Part shown: one piece after another, positions 21,085 to 30,342 of the stretch
Layout: each line of letters starts with the position of its first letter
Numbering within the stretch: position 1 is the stretch's first letter
DNA from: Pseudomonas sp. ACN8
GTDB lineage: Bacteria > Pseudomonadota > Gammaproteobacteria > Pseudomonadales > Pseudomonadaceae
Reading direction: 5' to 3'
Assembly: GCF_002303925.1 (NCBI RefSeq)
Contig: NZ_MRCS01000004.1
Coordinates: forward strand, 1-64,000
DNA: 64,000 nucleotides
Made by a program: the position numbers and the translations under genes
Notes under the pieces: generated by a model
Database searches by the model: none
What the model was told of the DNA's origin: nothing
The model's input: the letters and a program-made list of their open reading frames with translations, nothing else

Positions 21085-21971
21085 TCAGGCCTTCAAGTGC
21101 AGCACAAACGCCCCGACCAACACCAGCACAACCCCCAGCACCTGCACCTTCGCCAACCGTTCCTTGAAAAACACATACCCCAGAATCGCCGCAATCCCGC
21201 CCGACAGTGTGTTGATCACCGTCACCGTCACCGTCACCGTCACCACCGACACCGAGCCGGCCACCGCACCCCAGGCAAACGATGAAACACCGCCGAGGTT
21301 CATCAGGCTCGTACCCGTCAACGTCAGGCAGTTTTTCAGCGGCGGAATTTTCAGGCCATCCTCGATCCTGAGGACGATCACCACCAACACCATCAAGCCG
21401 ACTAGGTAAGCCAGCCAGAGCATCGTCACCGGCCCAAGCGCCGGCAGGACGAAGCGGCCCTGCAGCCAGAAACTGGCGCCGTAGAACAGCACTGCCAGCA
21501 AGGCGTAGGCAATGGAACTGCTCGCCTGCGTGGTGTGCAGGACTTTCGGGTCCGAGTGAATGCTCGACAGCACCACCCCAAGCACGCAGAGTGCGATACA
21601 CAACAGCTGGATCAGGTTGATGTGCTCGCCACCGGCCCAAGACAGCAGCGTGGAGACCACGCCATAGGACGTCACCAAGGGAGCGACGATAGAAGCCTTG
21701 CCGAGGGCGAAAGCCTTGGACAACGCCAGGGCTCCGGATAACGGTCAACACAGCCGCGACAAGGCTGATCAACCAGACCTGAAGGGAGGTGGACATGGAC
21801 CGCAGAATGAATGCAGGGACGGCGATCAGCAGCAGGCTCATGATGGCAAAGCCCAGCGCCTGACCGAAATAAACAGCGCGCTTGACCCCCACCGCTCGGG
21901 CATTGAGCCCCACCAGAAAATCCGTGCCCCTCCCACAGCAAGGCGGCCAACAACCCCATCAGTACGTCCAC
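21085..21971 (-). pseudogene. EamA/DMT-family transporter with two frameshifts
   Basis: Three minus-strand frames join into one drug/metabolite transporter of ten-helix type. The N-terminal piece VDVLMGLLAALLW passes to TDFLVGLNARAVGVKRAVYF after a one-base shift near 21930, and the stretch LISLVAAVLTVI passes to GALALSKAFALGKASIVAPL after another near 21740. The rest is intact to the stop at 21085 (VLVLVGAFVLHLKA). Residues VTVTVTVTV come from a hexamer repeat. Either the gene is inactivated or the window carries two indel errors. The substrate is unknown. The possible start is GTG at 21971. Confidence 0.8.
21217..21244. repeat. Hexamer tandem repeat CACCGT
   Basis: CACCGT occurs four times in a row plus four more bases, inside the DMT transporter frame, where it encodes alternating Val and Thr in a membrane helix. 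Changes in copy number would keep frame. Confidence 0.9.
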
Positions 21972-22002
21972 ACGATGTCTTTATCGTTATGCGCCTTGGA
22001 CG

Positions 22003-22356
22003 CTACAAGCCTTCCAGCTCCAGCGTGTCCCAGCGTTGGGCCTTGATGGCCTGGTAGAGCATACCAATGGTCAATGGCACCTTTTCGCCGCGACCCTTGG
22101 ATTTTCGCTTTAGATTCACGTCAAAGCCGTCGGGCTGGAAATAGCGATAGCTGTCGAAATCCACGAAATCGATGGCGAAGTGGTCTTCCAGGGTTTCGAT
22201 CAAATGCCGGGCGTCTGCACCGTTGCAGCCCAGGTCGAAATTGATCGAGGTGCTGAGGTTGATGGTTTTGCGTTCGGGGAAGCCGAGTTCTTCATGCAGC
22301 AATTGCATGAGTTGCTGCATCAAGTGGTCGTCGGGGAGGTTGGGGGCGAGGTTCAT
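22003..22356 (-). CDS. DUF1493 acyl-carrier-like protein, third gene of the hip operon
   Basis: A 117-residue acidic protein resembling DUF1493 / acyl-carrier-like folds: helix I QLMQLLHEELGFPE, then FDLGCNGADARHLIETLEDHFAIDF and YFQPDGFDV. The DSL serine that carries phosphopantetheine in true carrier proteins is replaced (GADA), so a normal acyl-carrier role is doubtful. Its ATG overlaps the hipA stop by 4 bases (ATGA), so it is co-translated with the toxin-antitoxin genes. Whether it modulates HipA is unknown. Confidence 0.75.
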   Translation of the reverse strand: MNLAPNLPDDHLMQQLMQLLHEELGFPERKTINLSTSINFDLGCNGADARHLIETLEDHFAIDFVDFDSYRYFQPDGFDVNLKRKSKGRGEKVPLTIGMLYQAIKAQRWDTLELEGL

Positions 22357-23630
22357 GACGTAGGCTCCGCTAATCGAAATGCAGGCGCCATATTATCCTG
22401 CTCACGTTTCGATAGCCCCAATGCCCCCGCTAGTGTTGGCCATTGGCTGACAACTTCTTTGAAGCTGTCGATGATGTTTTCTGCATCCGCACGACTGACC
22501 CGAAAATACTCTGCCACTTCCCGGGCCAGCTCCAGATCCAGTGCGTTATCGGTATCGGTGATGTTGAGCTTCAAGCCGTCGGCATAGGCCACCGGGTTCA
22601 TGTCATAGGCGGCAGACAATCGCCATCCACGACCCGGATCAAGGATAAAGCCATGGTTACGCAGGTGATCGTCGCTGTTGGAGACCAGGATGTTGAACAC
22701 AATCCGAGACCACAATTCCCGTAAGTCTGCTTTGGTTTCCGAGCCGTGCTCCATGAGCACTTCAGCCAACTCAAGGTAGCTCGCGCCGACTGAGGCATCG
22801 TCACCGTCAATGCGATCAGTCATGGTCATGCCTGAGGCAAAGTGCAGTCGGCCACCCCGTTCAGTGCGGTCGAAGCGCTTGACCATGAAGCAGTGATGAT
22901 CACTGGCATAGCGTCGGGCGATACCGGTCGCGACTCGCAGACCACAATGATTGGCCAAGGCATTCACCACCAGTTCCCAAGCGCCAATGTCATAGTCATC
23001 GCGGGTGCTGGGGAACTTGGCAATCCACAAGTGACCCTGCTCGTCTGCAACGCTGGCCTTGGGGCGGGCGCCACCCAGTGAGCCTCCAGGTGCGATCAGC
23101 ATTCTCAGCCACTCGCGGCCATCGAGTGAGGTGTTGTCCGGATCGTTTTCCAAAGCGCGGCTTGCTTGCTCCAATGCCCGCAACTCAATGAAGGGTGGGG
23201 CGGCCACGCCATCACGATCATCGAGAAAGTTGCCTTGGTCATTGAGTTTGTAGCGGATCGCACCGACCCGATAGAGATCATGTACGCCTAACAGGAAATC
23301 CGATTCGTGGAGCTTGCTGCCTTTGACAGCCAGTCCGTCGCGGATATCGCGCTCCAGCCGTCGCTTCATCAGCAATTGACCCCACCGATCCGGGCTTGAA
23401 TCAGCGAACACGCCAAATCGGTTTTGATGTTGCCCCGGGAACTGACGACCTTCATAGAGCCCGATTCGAGGGTCCAGGGGTGTGAAGTTCAACTCGGGAT
23501 CTGCCAGCGCAGCCTTGTCGTACTCAAATTCGAAGACTTCTGTGGAGCGGGCCTTTCGGGCATGCAGGAAGCCGAGACGTCTGGGTCCACTCAAGGACTC
23601 CCAATCGGCATACACCGCAATCTCAGTCAT
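22353..23630 (-). CDS. hipA: HipA-family serine/threonine kinase toxin
   Basis: A 425-residue HipA-type kinase. The N-terminal subdomain-1 begins [13 protein letters not shown]; the glycine-rich ATP loop is [12 protein letters not shown], the catalytic loop [12 protein letters not shown], and the metal-binding DMNPV follows. In E. coli HipA phosphorylates GltX and causes growth arrest and persistence; HipB neutralises it. Length and motifs look intact. It overlaps hipB upstream and DUF1493 downstream by 4 bases each. Confidence 0.9.
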   Translation of the reverse strand: MTEIAVYADWESLSGPRRLGFLHARKARSTEVFEFEYDKAALADPELNFTPLDPRIGLYEGRQFPGQHQNRFGVFADSSPDRWGQLLMKRRLERDIRDGLAVKGSKLHESDFLLGVHDLYRVGAIRYKLNDQGNFLDDRDGVAAPPFIELRALEQASRALENDPDNTSLDGREWLRMLIAPGGSLGGARPKASVADEQGHLWIAKFPSTRDDYDIGAWELVVNALANHCGLRVATGIARRYASDHHCFMVKRFDRTERGGRLHFASGMTMTDRIDGDDASVGASYLELAEVLMEHGSETKADLRELWSRIVFNILVSNSDDHLRNHGFILDPGRGWRLSAAYDMNPVAYADGLKLNITDTDNALDLELAREVAEYFRVSRADAENIIDSFKEVVSQWPTLAGALGLSKREQDNMAPAFRLAEPTS

Positions 23631-24118
23631 TTCTCACCTGTCGTGGACTTGGTTTTTTTCTTGGTCAATAGATTGGAAAGCGAGTGGGTGTTGAAGGGGT
23701 AGTCAGCGGATAGATCTGCTGTGGTGGCACTTTCAATCACTCCAGTGCCTTTTTCAGGTATTGGAGCATTTTTTTTCAATGCACTCGTTCTGCGTGCTCG
23801 CTGGCTTGAGCCTGTGGCGGAGGTGGTCCTGGATTTCAGTTGCGCGTCCTGCAGTTGACGGCCCACTTCATCGGATGCCGCGAGTTTGCTCAAGTCTTTT
23901 TCCAGACCCAGAACTTGCATGACAGACAGGTAGGCTCCGATGGTCACCCCTGACCCACCTGACTCCAGGGAGCGCAAAGTTGTCAGTGACATGCCCGCCC
24001 TCTCGGCGACTTGTTTAGCCGTGAGTTTGCGGCGCAGGCGAGCGAGTTTCAGTCGCTCGCCGAACTCGAAAAGTAGTCTGGAAGCGGCGGGCAAGAGCGG
24101 AGCTGTCTTCTTGGCCAT
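23627..24118 (-). CDS. hipB: HipB-type antitoxin, XRE helix-turn-helix
   Basis: A 163-residue XRE-family DNA-binding protein. The HTH lies at about residues 20-75 ([22 protein letters not shown]). A long polar C-terminal tail (about 90-163) is larger than in E. coli HipB (88 residues) and may be the part that binds or buries HipA. Start MAKKTAPLL at 24118 is chosen because the frame upstream to 24214 runs through the operator region. It presumably represses the operon from the boxes at 24151-24300. Confidence 0.85.
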   Translation of the reverse strand: MAKKTAPLLPAASRLLFEFGERLKLARLRRKLTAKQVAERAGMSLTTLRSLESGGSGVTIGAYLSVMQVLGLEKDLSKLAASDEVGRQLQDAQLKSRTTSATGSSQRARRTSALKKNAPIPEKGTGVIESATTADLSADYPFNTHSLSNLLTKKKTKSTTGEK

Positions 24119-24150
24119 ATGCCAATATTCCTTCATTAAGGCGCTATAAC

Positions 24151-24300
24151 TGCCAGAATAATAGCATTTAAAGGAAAAGGTGAGCTGCGGTTGGGACATT
24201 GAAAAAGACGCCATTTTCGTGACGCTGATTTCCTTAATAGAGGGATGCTAACTGCCATTATTCCAGCTGTTTTTGTGTTTAAACAGCCAGAATAATGCCA
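24151..24300. promoter_or_regulatory. Candidate HipB operator boxes
   Basis: Three copies of a TGCCAGAATAAT-type box: TGCCAGAATAATAGCA at 24151-24166, TGCCATTATTCCAGC (inverted) at 24253-24267, and AGCCAGAATAATGCCA at 24285-24300. The last two form an inverted repeat (17 of 20 positions, 24253-24272 and 24281-24300). They lie upstream of hipB, as expected for autorepression by a HipB dimer. Confidence 0.65.
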
Positions 24301-24322
24301 CTTGGTACTCTGGTGAATGACG

Positions 24323-24619
24323 TCAGACTGGCGCTTTCCAGTTCAGCATGCGTTGCTGGGCAACCTTGAGCAGGTCGCAGCCGTCCTGGGTCAGCAGGTA
24401 GAGCGCATGGGTGATGTGCGGGATGTCTTCGAGGTCGCCGTGTTTGAAGCATTGGCAGTGCAGGGTTTGCAGCAATTCGCTGGAGGCCCGGATGCGCTGG
24501 AGGGCGGCTTCGAGGATGTCTTGGGGGTTGGCCTCTGTGTCGATGATCAGGGCCGGGGTGTCAGTGAGGTTGGTGTGGAGTGGGCGGTAGCGATTTGGAA
24601 ACGGGTTCAGAGTTGACAT
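24323..24619 (-). CDS. Small conserved protein, paralogue of 25023-25313
   Basis: A 98-residue protein resembling small Pseudomonas proteins of the DUF3077/DUF6124 type. It shares with its neighbour at 25023-25313 the pattern RYxPL...TPxLxIDTEAxPxxILxAAxQRIRAxSxLLxTLxCxCFK and the tail GALYLLTQDG.DLL..A.QR. No signal peptide or membrane segment. I do not know its function. The two copies are about 400 bases apart in the same orientation. Confidence 0.75.
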   Translation of the reverse strand: MSTLNPFPNRYRPLHTNLTDTPALIIDTEANPQDILEAALQRIRASSELLQTLHCQCFKHGDLEDIPHITHALYLLTQDGCDLLKVAQQRMLNWKAPV

Positions 24620-24639
24620 GGCATGTACTCGGATTGTTG

Positions 24640-24960
24640 TTAATTAACCGCCAGCACCGTGACCAAACGATGGGAGGCGGACTGTGCGCAGGCTTGGTCA
24701 ACCGAGAACAACAACCCGGCTCGCCCGAGGGCGTCCCGCACACAGCCGCCATAGCAATGCACTACGAGGACATAGATGTCCGCGGCGCGAATGATGGCAC
24801 AACTATGTGCGTTGTTCTCAGGTGACCAAACCTGATCGCTGATTTTGCAGCGATGGGGAGACAGTAAATGTTCGTTGTTAGTCGCGATAGGCGACTGGGT
24901 GTCTTCTTTTGTAGGACCTTGCCGAAGCTTTGATAGGGCGTTGCTGACAGACTTATCCAC
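24640..24960 (-). CDS. Doubtful hypothetical ORF
   Basis: A 106-codon frame in the space between the two paralogous small genes, beginning at GTG without a visible ribosome site. It contains an unusual Cys pattern (VVHCYGGCVRDALGR). The region is otherwise empty, so it could be a real small gene or a decayed one; nothing in the sequence decides. Confidence 0.3.
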   Translation of the reverse strand: MDKSVSNALSKLRQGPTKEDTQSPIATNNEHLLSPHRCKISDQVWSPENNAHSCAIIRAADIYVLVVHCYGGCVRDALGRAGLLFSVDQACAQSASHRLVTVLAVN

Positions 24961-24981
24961 AAGTGCACTGCGTTATCGTTC

Positions 24982-25007
24982 TTCGCGAGCAGGCTCGTTC
25001 CCACAGG
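24982..25007. repeat. Single REP
   Basis: One REP core (CGCGAGCAGGCTCGTTCCCA) without an inverted partner, 16 bases beyond the stop of the following small minus-strand gene. Confidence 0.85.
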
Positions 25008-25022
25008 CGGTTGTGGTGTTTT

Positions 25023-25313
25023 TCAGCCGGTGAGCTTCGGCAAGCGCTGTCGGGCGATGTCGAGCAGGTCGTTGCCGTCCTGGGTCAGCAGGTACAGGGC
25101 GCCGACGATCTTCGGGATGTCGCTCGCTTCGGCCTGTTTGAAACACGTGCAATAAAGTGTTTCTAGCAGGTCGCTGGCGGCGCGGATGCGTTGTCGGGCG
25201 GCGTCGAGGATCTCGAAGGGGTCGGCCTCGGTATCGATGACCAGCACAGGGGTTTCGCTGTAGCGGGTCTTGAGCGGGTGATAGCGGGCTGTCAGCGTGT
25301 CGGTTTTTTTCAT
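25023..25313 (-). CDS. Small conserved protein, paralogue of 24323-24619
   Basis: A 96-residue protein starting MKKTDTLTARYHPL; the frame extends to 25340 but the family N-terminus and an AGGA before 25313 favour this start. It shares the IDTEADPFEILDAARQRIRAASDLLETLY core with the other copy (about half the residues identical by eye). Function unknown; probably cytosolic. Confidence 0.75.
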   Translation of the reverse strand: MKKTDTLTARYHPLKTRYSETPVLVIDTEADPFEILDAARQRIRAASDLLETLYCTCFKQAEASDIPKIVGALYLLTQDGNDLLDIARQRLPKLTG

Positions 25314-25644
25314 CGAGTGGGTCCTGTGCGAAATCGGCAAGTGTTCCCGGCAGGCCGAGACACTGATTTCAGCCGCGCCGGAAACTATAGAAGGGCATGG
25401 CGTTGCGCGACAAGACGGCTGAAATGGACAGGCTTTGTAGGGGATTTATCGTGTTCCGAGGATAAGGCTTACACACTGTCGGAAGTTTGTGTGACGAAGC
25501 CGCTGGCGGTAAAAATGCCTACGGGGTTATCAGTGAATCATCCGCGGTATCATCCTGAATCGTTTTTGCCCCCGACCTTTTCTCGACTCGCTGTGATCGC
25601 CGGCTAGGCTTTTGACACCGCAGCGGTCAACGGAGTGACAGCTT
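25314..25644. other. Divergent intergenic region upstream of the recQ-like gene
   Basis: No gene seen. Promoters for the small minus-strand gene and the helicase should lie here. GGAG at 25630 serves as ribosome site for the helicase. Confidence 0.4.
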
Positions 25645-27579
25645 ATGCACAACACCCTGGAACAGGTTTTCGGTTATCCACAGTTTCGCCCCGGTCAAGA
25701 GGCGGCCGTCAGTGCCGTGCTGGCGGGGCGCTCGGCGGCGGCGATTTTCCCCACCGGTTCCGGCAAATCCCTTTGCTACCAATTGCCGGCGCTGTTGCTG
25801 CCGCACCTGACGCTGGTGGTCTCGCCATTGCTGGCGTTGATGCAGGATCAACTGGCGTTCCTGCAACGCCACGGCATCTCGGCGGGCAGTATCGATTCGG
25901 CCCAGAGCCGCGATGACGCCAGCGATGTCATGGCCCGGGCAAAATCCGGCGAACTGAAGATTTTGATGATCTCCGTGGAGCGCCTGAAGAACGAGCGCTT
26001 CCGGCATTTCTTGCAGCAAGTACCGATCTCGCTGCTGGTGGTGGACGAGGCGCACTGCATTTCCGAATGGGGGCATAACTTTCGCCCGGACTACCTCAAG
26101 CTTCCCGACTATCAACGCCAGTTCAACATCCCGCAGGTATTGCTGTTGACCGCAACGGCGACGCCGAAGGTCATCGACGATATGCAGGCGAAATTCGCCA
26201 TTGCCGCCGACGATGTGGTGACCACCGGTTTCTATCGCCCGAACCTCAATTTGCTGGTGGAGCCGGTTCGCGGAGCGGACAAGCGTAGACGCCTGGTCGA
26301 GTGGATGAGCCAGCGTCCGGACCAGCCGAGCATTGTCTACGTCACTCTGCAGAAAACAGCGGAGCACATCGCCGAACACCTGAACCGTAATGGCATTCAG
26401 GCCGAGGCCTATCACGCCGGGTTGCCCCATGAGCAACGGGAAGCGATCCAGCGTCGCTTCATGGGCGGGCAGTCCAATTGCATCGTCGCCACCATCGCTT
26501 TCGGCATGGGCATCGACAAGAGTGACATCCGCAACGTGGTGCATTTCGACCTGCCCAAATCCATCGAAAACTACAGCCAGGAAATCGGCCGCGCCGGGCG
26601 TGACGGGCAGCCGTCGGACTGCCTGGTGTTGGCCAACCGCGACAGCCTCAACGTGCTGGAGAACTTCGTCTACGGCGATACGCCCGAGCTGGATGGCATC
26701 CGTTGCGTGCTTGACGAGATGCATGCCGCAGCCACTGAAGGGCAGTGGGAGTTTCTGCTGGGGCCGTTGGCCGATCAGAGCAACATTCGCCAGTTGCCGC
26801 TCAAGACCTTGTTGGTGCAACTCGAATTGCGCGGGTTGATCGCCCCGCGCTACGCCTACTACGCCGAGTACCGTTTCAAGTATGTGCAGGAGCCCGAGGC
26901 GCTATTGGCGCATTTTGAAGGCGAGCGCAGGGATTTTGTCGCGGCGATCATCGAGACTTCCAGCCGCGCCAGGACCTGGGCCACGGTGAATTTCGAGGCG
27001 TTGTACGAGCAGCATCAGGCCGAGCGCAGTCGGGTGGTCAAGGCACTGGATTATTTCCAGGAGAAGGGCTGGGTGGAGCTCGAAAGCAAGCAGATGACCG
27101 AGGTCTACAGCGTGCCGCAAAGCGGGATCGACAACGTCACGTTGAGCGAGGAACTGCACGGCTATTTCACTCGGCATGAGCGCACCGAGGTCGCGCGGAT
27201 TCACGCGATGCTTGACCTGTTCGCCACCGACCGTTGCCTGGGTTATCGCCTGGCCGAGTATTTTGGCGACCACAATGCCCCGCAGCAATGCGGGCATTGT
27301 TCGGTGTGTCATGGGCAAGTGGCGCGGCTACCGGCACCACCGGAGTTGCCGGCGCTTGTGGATAAGAATTTCGAGTCGCTGTGTGGCGGTTTTATCCACA
27401 GGCACGAGCAGCACACGGGCAACGTCCCCTCGGCTGAACGCGTGACACGGTTCCTGTGCGGGATCAGCGTGCCGCTGTTCACCAAGCTCAAGGCGCGGTC
27501 GATTCCCGGGTTTGCGGCGCTGGAAGATTATCCGTATGCCGGGGTGCGGGAGTGGGCCGAGCAACATCTACCTGGTTGA
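25645..27579 (+). CDS. RecQ-family ATP-dependent DNA helicase
   Basis: A 644-residue 3'-5' DNA helicase. Motif I FPTGSGKSLCYQLP, motif II VVDEAHCISEWGHNFRPDY, motif III LTATATPKV, motif V TIAFGMGIDKSDIRNVVHFDLP, motif VI QEIGRAGRDGQ, then a zinc cluster around QQCGHCSVC. The C-terminus lacks an evident HRDC domain. This is the short RecQ-like type that Pseudomonas carries beside or instead of canonical RecQ, so I do not use the symbol recQ. It repairs or unwinds recombination intermediates. Confidence 0.92.
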   Translation: MHNTLEQVFGYPQFRPGQEAAVSAVLAGRSAAAIFPTGSGKSLCYQLPALLLPHLTLVVSPLLALMQDQLAFLQRHGISAGSIDSAQSRDDASDVMARAKSGELKILMISVERLKNERFRHFLQQVPISLLVVDEAHCISEWGHNFRPDYLKLPDYQRQFNIPQVLLLTATATPKVIDDMQAKFAIAADDVVTTGFYRPNLNLLVEPVRGADKRRRLVEWMSQRPDQPSIVYVTLQKTAEHIAEHLNRNGIQAEAYHAGLPHEQREAIQRRFMGGQSNCIVATIAFGMGIDKSDIRNVVHFDLPKSIENYSQEIGRAGRDGQPSDCLVLANRDSLNVLENFVYGDTPELDGIRCVLDEMHAAATEGQWEFLLGPLADQSNIRQLPLKTLLVQLELRGLIAPRYAYYAEYRFKYVQEPEALLAHFEGERRDFVAAIIETSSRARTWATVNFEALYEQHQAERSRVVKALDYFQEKGWVELESKQMTEVYSVPQSGIDNVTLSEELHGYFTRHERTEVARIHAMLDLFATDRCLGYRLAEYFGDHNAPQQCGHCSVCHGQVARLPAPPELPALVDKNFESLCGGFIHRHEQHTGNVPSAERVTRFLCGISVPLFTKLKARSIPGFAALEDYPYAGVREWAEQHLPG

Positions 27580-27590
27580 AACACGGTCAG

Positions 27591-27681
27591 TGTAGGAGCG
27601 CGCCTGCTCGCGATGAAGCCGGCACATTCAACAGTGATGGCGACTGACACACCGCCATCGCGAGCAGGCTCGCTCCCACAG
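27591..27681. repeat. REP pair (REPIN)
   Basis: Inverted REP cores directly after the helicase gene; the left core has one change (GCGCGCCTGC). Confidence 0.9.
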
Positions 27682-27811
27682 GGATTTGCGGTGCACTCAA
27701 AGGGGCACATCCATCCGCTGAATGTTGCTCATCACAGGAATAAATTTCAAAAAAACCCGGTGGCTGACTATGGTGGTGGCTGTCTTCGGATCGCCAACAA
27801 GAGAACAAAAC

Positions 27812-29038
27812 ATGAGCCAGACACCGTCGAATATTCAGCGCGCCGCCGTCATCGGCGCGGGCACCATGGGCCGTGGCATTGTCATGTGCCTGGCCAACGC
27901 CGGGGTGGCCGTGCAGTGGGTCGACAACAATCCGCAAATGCTGGAGCAAGCGCTGGCCACCGTAGCGGACACCTACGCCCACAACGTGCGTCAGGGGCGT
28001 ATTGATCAGAGCGAAGCCGATGCCCGTGTCGCGCGCGTTACGGCGGCAGAGGGTTATACGGCCATCCGCGATGTCGACCTGGTCATTGAAGCGGTGTACG
28101 AAAACCTTGAGCTCAAGCAGAAGATCTTCCGTGAGCTTGATGGCCTGCTCAAGCCGGAAGCGATTCTGGCGAGCAATACTTCGGCGCTGGACATCGATGC
28201 CATCGCCGCGGCCACACGCCGGCCGCAGCAAGTGCTGGGCCTGCACTTCTTCAGCCCGGCGCACATCATGAAGCTGCTGGAAATCGTCCGTGGCGCGCAG
28301 ACTGCACCGGCGGTGCTCGACGCGGCGCTGGCGCTCGGCCGGCGCATGGGCAAGGTCAGTGTGGTGGCGGGAAATTGCGACGGTTTCATCGGCAACCGCA
28401 TGCTCAACACCTATGTGCTCGAAGCGCGAAAAATGCTGCTGGAGGGCGCTTATCCTTACCAGGTGGACGCAGCGCTGCAAGGCTTCGGTTTCGCCATGGG
28501 GCCGTTCCGTATGTTCGACGTGGTGGGTGTCGACCTGCAATGGCGCTCGCGCCAGTTATCCGGGATCGGGCAGGACGCACCGGAGGTTCAGGTGGATAAC
28601 CGTTTGTGTGAGCAGGGACGTTTCGGCCAGAAGAGTGGCAACGGCTTTTATCACTATGAACCGGGCAGTCGTCAGGCCGAACACGATCCGCTGGTCGACG
28701 CACTGGTGCTTCAGGTCAGTGAGGAACTGGGGTTCCAGCGCCGCGAGATCGGCCCGGAAGAAATTCTCGAGCGCTGCTTGCTGGCACTGGTCAACGAAGG
28801 CGCGAAGATCCTGCAGGAAGGCATCGCCGGGTCGGCTCACGATATCGATCTGGTCTACCTCAACGGTTACGGTTTTCCGGCGGACAAGGGCGGGCCGATG
28901 GCCTGGGCGGATCAGCAAGGGCTGGCGGACATTCACCGGCGCTTGATGGACCTTGAGACGCGTCAGGGCGATCACTGGCAACCGGCGCGGTTGATTGGTG
29001 AGCTGGCGGCGGCTGGCAAGGGCTTTGCTGACAAGTGA
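27812..29038 (+). CDS. 3-hydroxyacyl-CoA dehydrogenase, stand-alone
   Basis: A 408-residue NAD-dependent dehydrogenase. The Rossmann motif VIGAGTMGRGI (about 12-22), catalytic region LHFFSPAHIMKLLEI with the conserved His and a GNCDGFIGNRML segment correspond to the FadB C-terminal half, with two 3HCDH C-terminal domains (about 185-280 and 305-395). There is no enoyl-CoA hydratase domain, so it acts alone or with separate enzymes in beta-oxidation. ATG 27812 is chosen over the longer frame from 27722. Confidence 0.9.
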   Translation: MSQTPSNIQRAAVIGAGTMGRGIVMCLANAGVAVQWVDNNPQMLEQALATVADTYAHNVRQGRIDQSEADARVARVTAAEGYTAIRDVDLVIEAVYENLELKQKIFRELDGLLKPEAILASNTSALDIDAIAAATRRPQQVLGLHFFSPAHIMKLLEIVRGAQTAPAVLDAALALGRRMGKVSVVAGNCDGFIGNRMLNTYVLEARKMLLEGAYPYQVDAALQGFGFAMGPFRMFDVVGVDLQWRSRQLSGIGQDAPEVQVDNRLCEQGRFGQKSGNGFYHYEPGSRQAEHDPLVDALVLQVSEELGFQRREIGPEEILERCLLALVNEGAKILQEGIAGSAHDIDLVYLNGYGFPADKGGPMAWADQQGLADIHRRLMDLETRQGDHWQPARLIGELAAAGKGFADK

Positions 29039-29062
29039 TTGAAGCGGCGCCTGTGAGGGCGC

Positions 29063-29154
29063 CTTCGCGAGCAGGCTCGCTCCCACAGGTGATCGGGTGA
29101 AGACAGCTAGTGCGCCTGGTCGAGATCCAATGTAGGAGCGAGCCTGCTCGCGAT
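29063..29154. repeat. REP pair (REPIN)
   Basis: Inverted REP cores between the dehydrogenase and thioesterase genes, probably separating their mRNAs. Confidence 0.9.
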
Positions 29155-29208
29155 GAATACAACGCGGTTTCGCCTTAGACTGGCGAACCCACTCAGGAAT
29201 CAACGCCA

Positions 29209-29631
29209 ATGCCCCAACGCACCGACTACCCCCACTTCCAGCCCATCACCACCCGCTGGCACGACAACGACGCCTACGGTCACGTGAACAACGTTACCTA
29301 CTACAGCTTCTTCGATACGGCGGTGAACACTTACCTGATCGAAGTCGGCGGCCTGGATATCCATGACGGTGAGGTGGTGGGGTTCGTGGTGAGCTCGGCT
29401 TGTGATTACTTTGCTTCCATTGCTTTCCCGGACCGCATCGAGATCGGCCTGCGGGTAGGCAAGTTGGGCAACAGTTCGGTGCAATACGAACTGGCCGTGT
29501 TCAAGCAAGGGGAGGACGAGGCCTGCGCAGCGGGGCGCTTCGTGCATGTGTTTGTCGATCGTGTGTCGAATCAGCCCGTGGCGATTCCTGCAGGATTGCG
29601 CGGGGCGCTGGAGCGTCTGGTGGTTCAGTAA
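29209..29631 (+). CDS. Hotdog acyl-CoA thioesterase (4HBT type)
   Basis: A 140-residue thioesterase with the motif [23 protein letters not shown]; the Asp of [10 protein letters not shown] is the usual catalytic residue of the 4-hydroxybenzoyl-CoA thioesterase group. It follows the hydroxyacyl-CoA dehydrogenase with a REP pair between, so both may serve fatty-acyl-CoA turnover, but the substrate is not shown by the sequence. A bidirectional terminator follows. Confidence 0.88.
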   Translation: MPQRTDYPHFQPITTRWHDNDAYGHVNNVTYYSFFDTAVNTYLIEVGGLDIHDGEVVGFVVSSACDYFASIAFPDRIEIGLRVGKLGNSSVQYELAVFKQGEDEACAAGRFVHVFVDRVSNQPVAIPAGLRGALERLVVQ

Positions 29632-29636
29632 GGCAA

Positions 29637-29668
29637 AAAAAATCGCAGCCCTTGGGCTGCGATTTTTT
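29637..29668. terminator. Bidirectional terminator
   Basis: Stem ATCGCAGCC / GGCTGCGAT with a 4-base loop, A-run before and T-run after, between the convergent thioesterase and glycine-zipper genes; it can end transcription from both sides. Confidence 0.93.
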
Positions 29669-29698
29669 GTAGTACTTACCAGCGAGGCGCTCGAGGCC

Positions 29699-30187
29699 TT
29701 AGTCGCGGTAGTACTTGTGGTGCTTGCGATGGCCATAGGCATGGCCACGGCCCGGATGGCCGCCACGGTAGTAACGACGATCATCACGACCACCATAGTA
29801 ACGACGATCACCGTCATCATCATGATCGTACTCTTTGCCCATGTAGTTACCCAGCGCGCCACCGGCACCGCCGCCTGCTGCGGCGCCGATCAGGCTACCG
29901 GTGGTGCCGCCCACGCTGCGGCCGACTACGTTACCGCCGGCTGCACCCAACGCACCGCCAAGGGCTGCTTCGCCACGGCTGTGCTTGTTTGCGCCGACGG
30001 CGCTACCACCCGCGCCACCCAGGGCCGCGCCGATGGTGGAACCTGTACTGCCGCCTAACGACTGACCGACGACCGAGCCTAAAACCCCGCCCAATGCGCC
30101 GCCTACACCGGCTTCGGTGGTGCCGCCAGCAGACGCGATACCGCTGACCAGGCCAAGGGACAACAAGAGAATCGAGGAGAACTTCAT
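29699..30187 (-). CDS. Secreted glycine-zipper protein with His/Tyr/Arg-rich tail
   Basis: A 162-residue envelope protein. The signal peptide MKFSSILLLSLGLVSGIASA is followed by about 90 residues of glycine-zipper repeats (GGALGGVLGSVVGQSLGGST and similar) and a low-complexity tail, YYGGRDDRRYYRGG...HRKHHKYYRD. Such proteins sit in the periplasm or outer membrane; the tail might bind metals or polymers. Function unknown. The longer frame to 30430 is not coding before the signal peptide. Confidence 0.85.
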   Translation of the reverse strand: MKFSSILLLSLGLVSGIASAGGTTEAGVGGALGGVLGSVVGQSLGGSTGSTIGAALGGAGGSAVGANKHSRGEAALGGALGAAGGNVVGRSVGGTTGSLIGAAAGGGAGGALGNYMGKEYDHDDDGDRRYYGGRDDRRYYRGGHPGRGHAYGHRKHHKYYRD

Positions 30188-30342
30188 GGAGGAACCTCTA
30201 GGGGATGACGGCGCGATCCTGAGGCTCTGGAATGGGCGTGACAATCGAAATCCGACGAATAACACGACCTGTATACAATATTGCAAGTTACTGTTTTTTG
30301 GGCGGAACTTAACGTTTTTTTGCAGGTCTTTTACTACTTCGC

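Noticed and set aside
21217..21244. Short repeats as a CRISPR array
   Set aside because: Units are 6 bases without spacers; no cas genes in the window.
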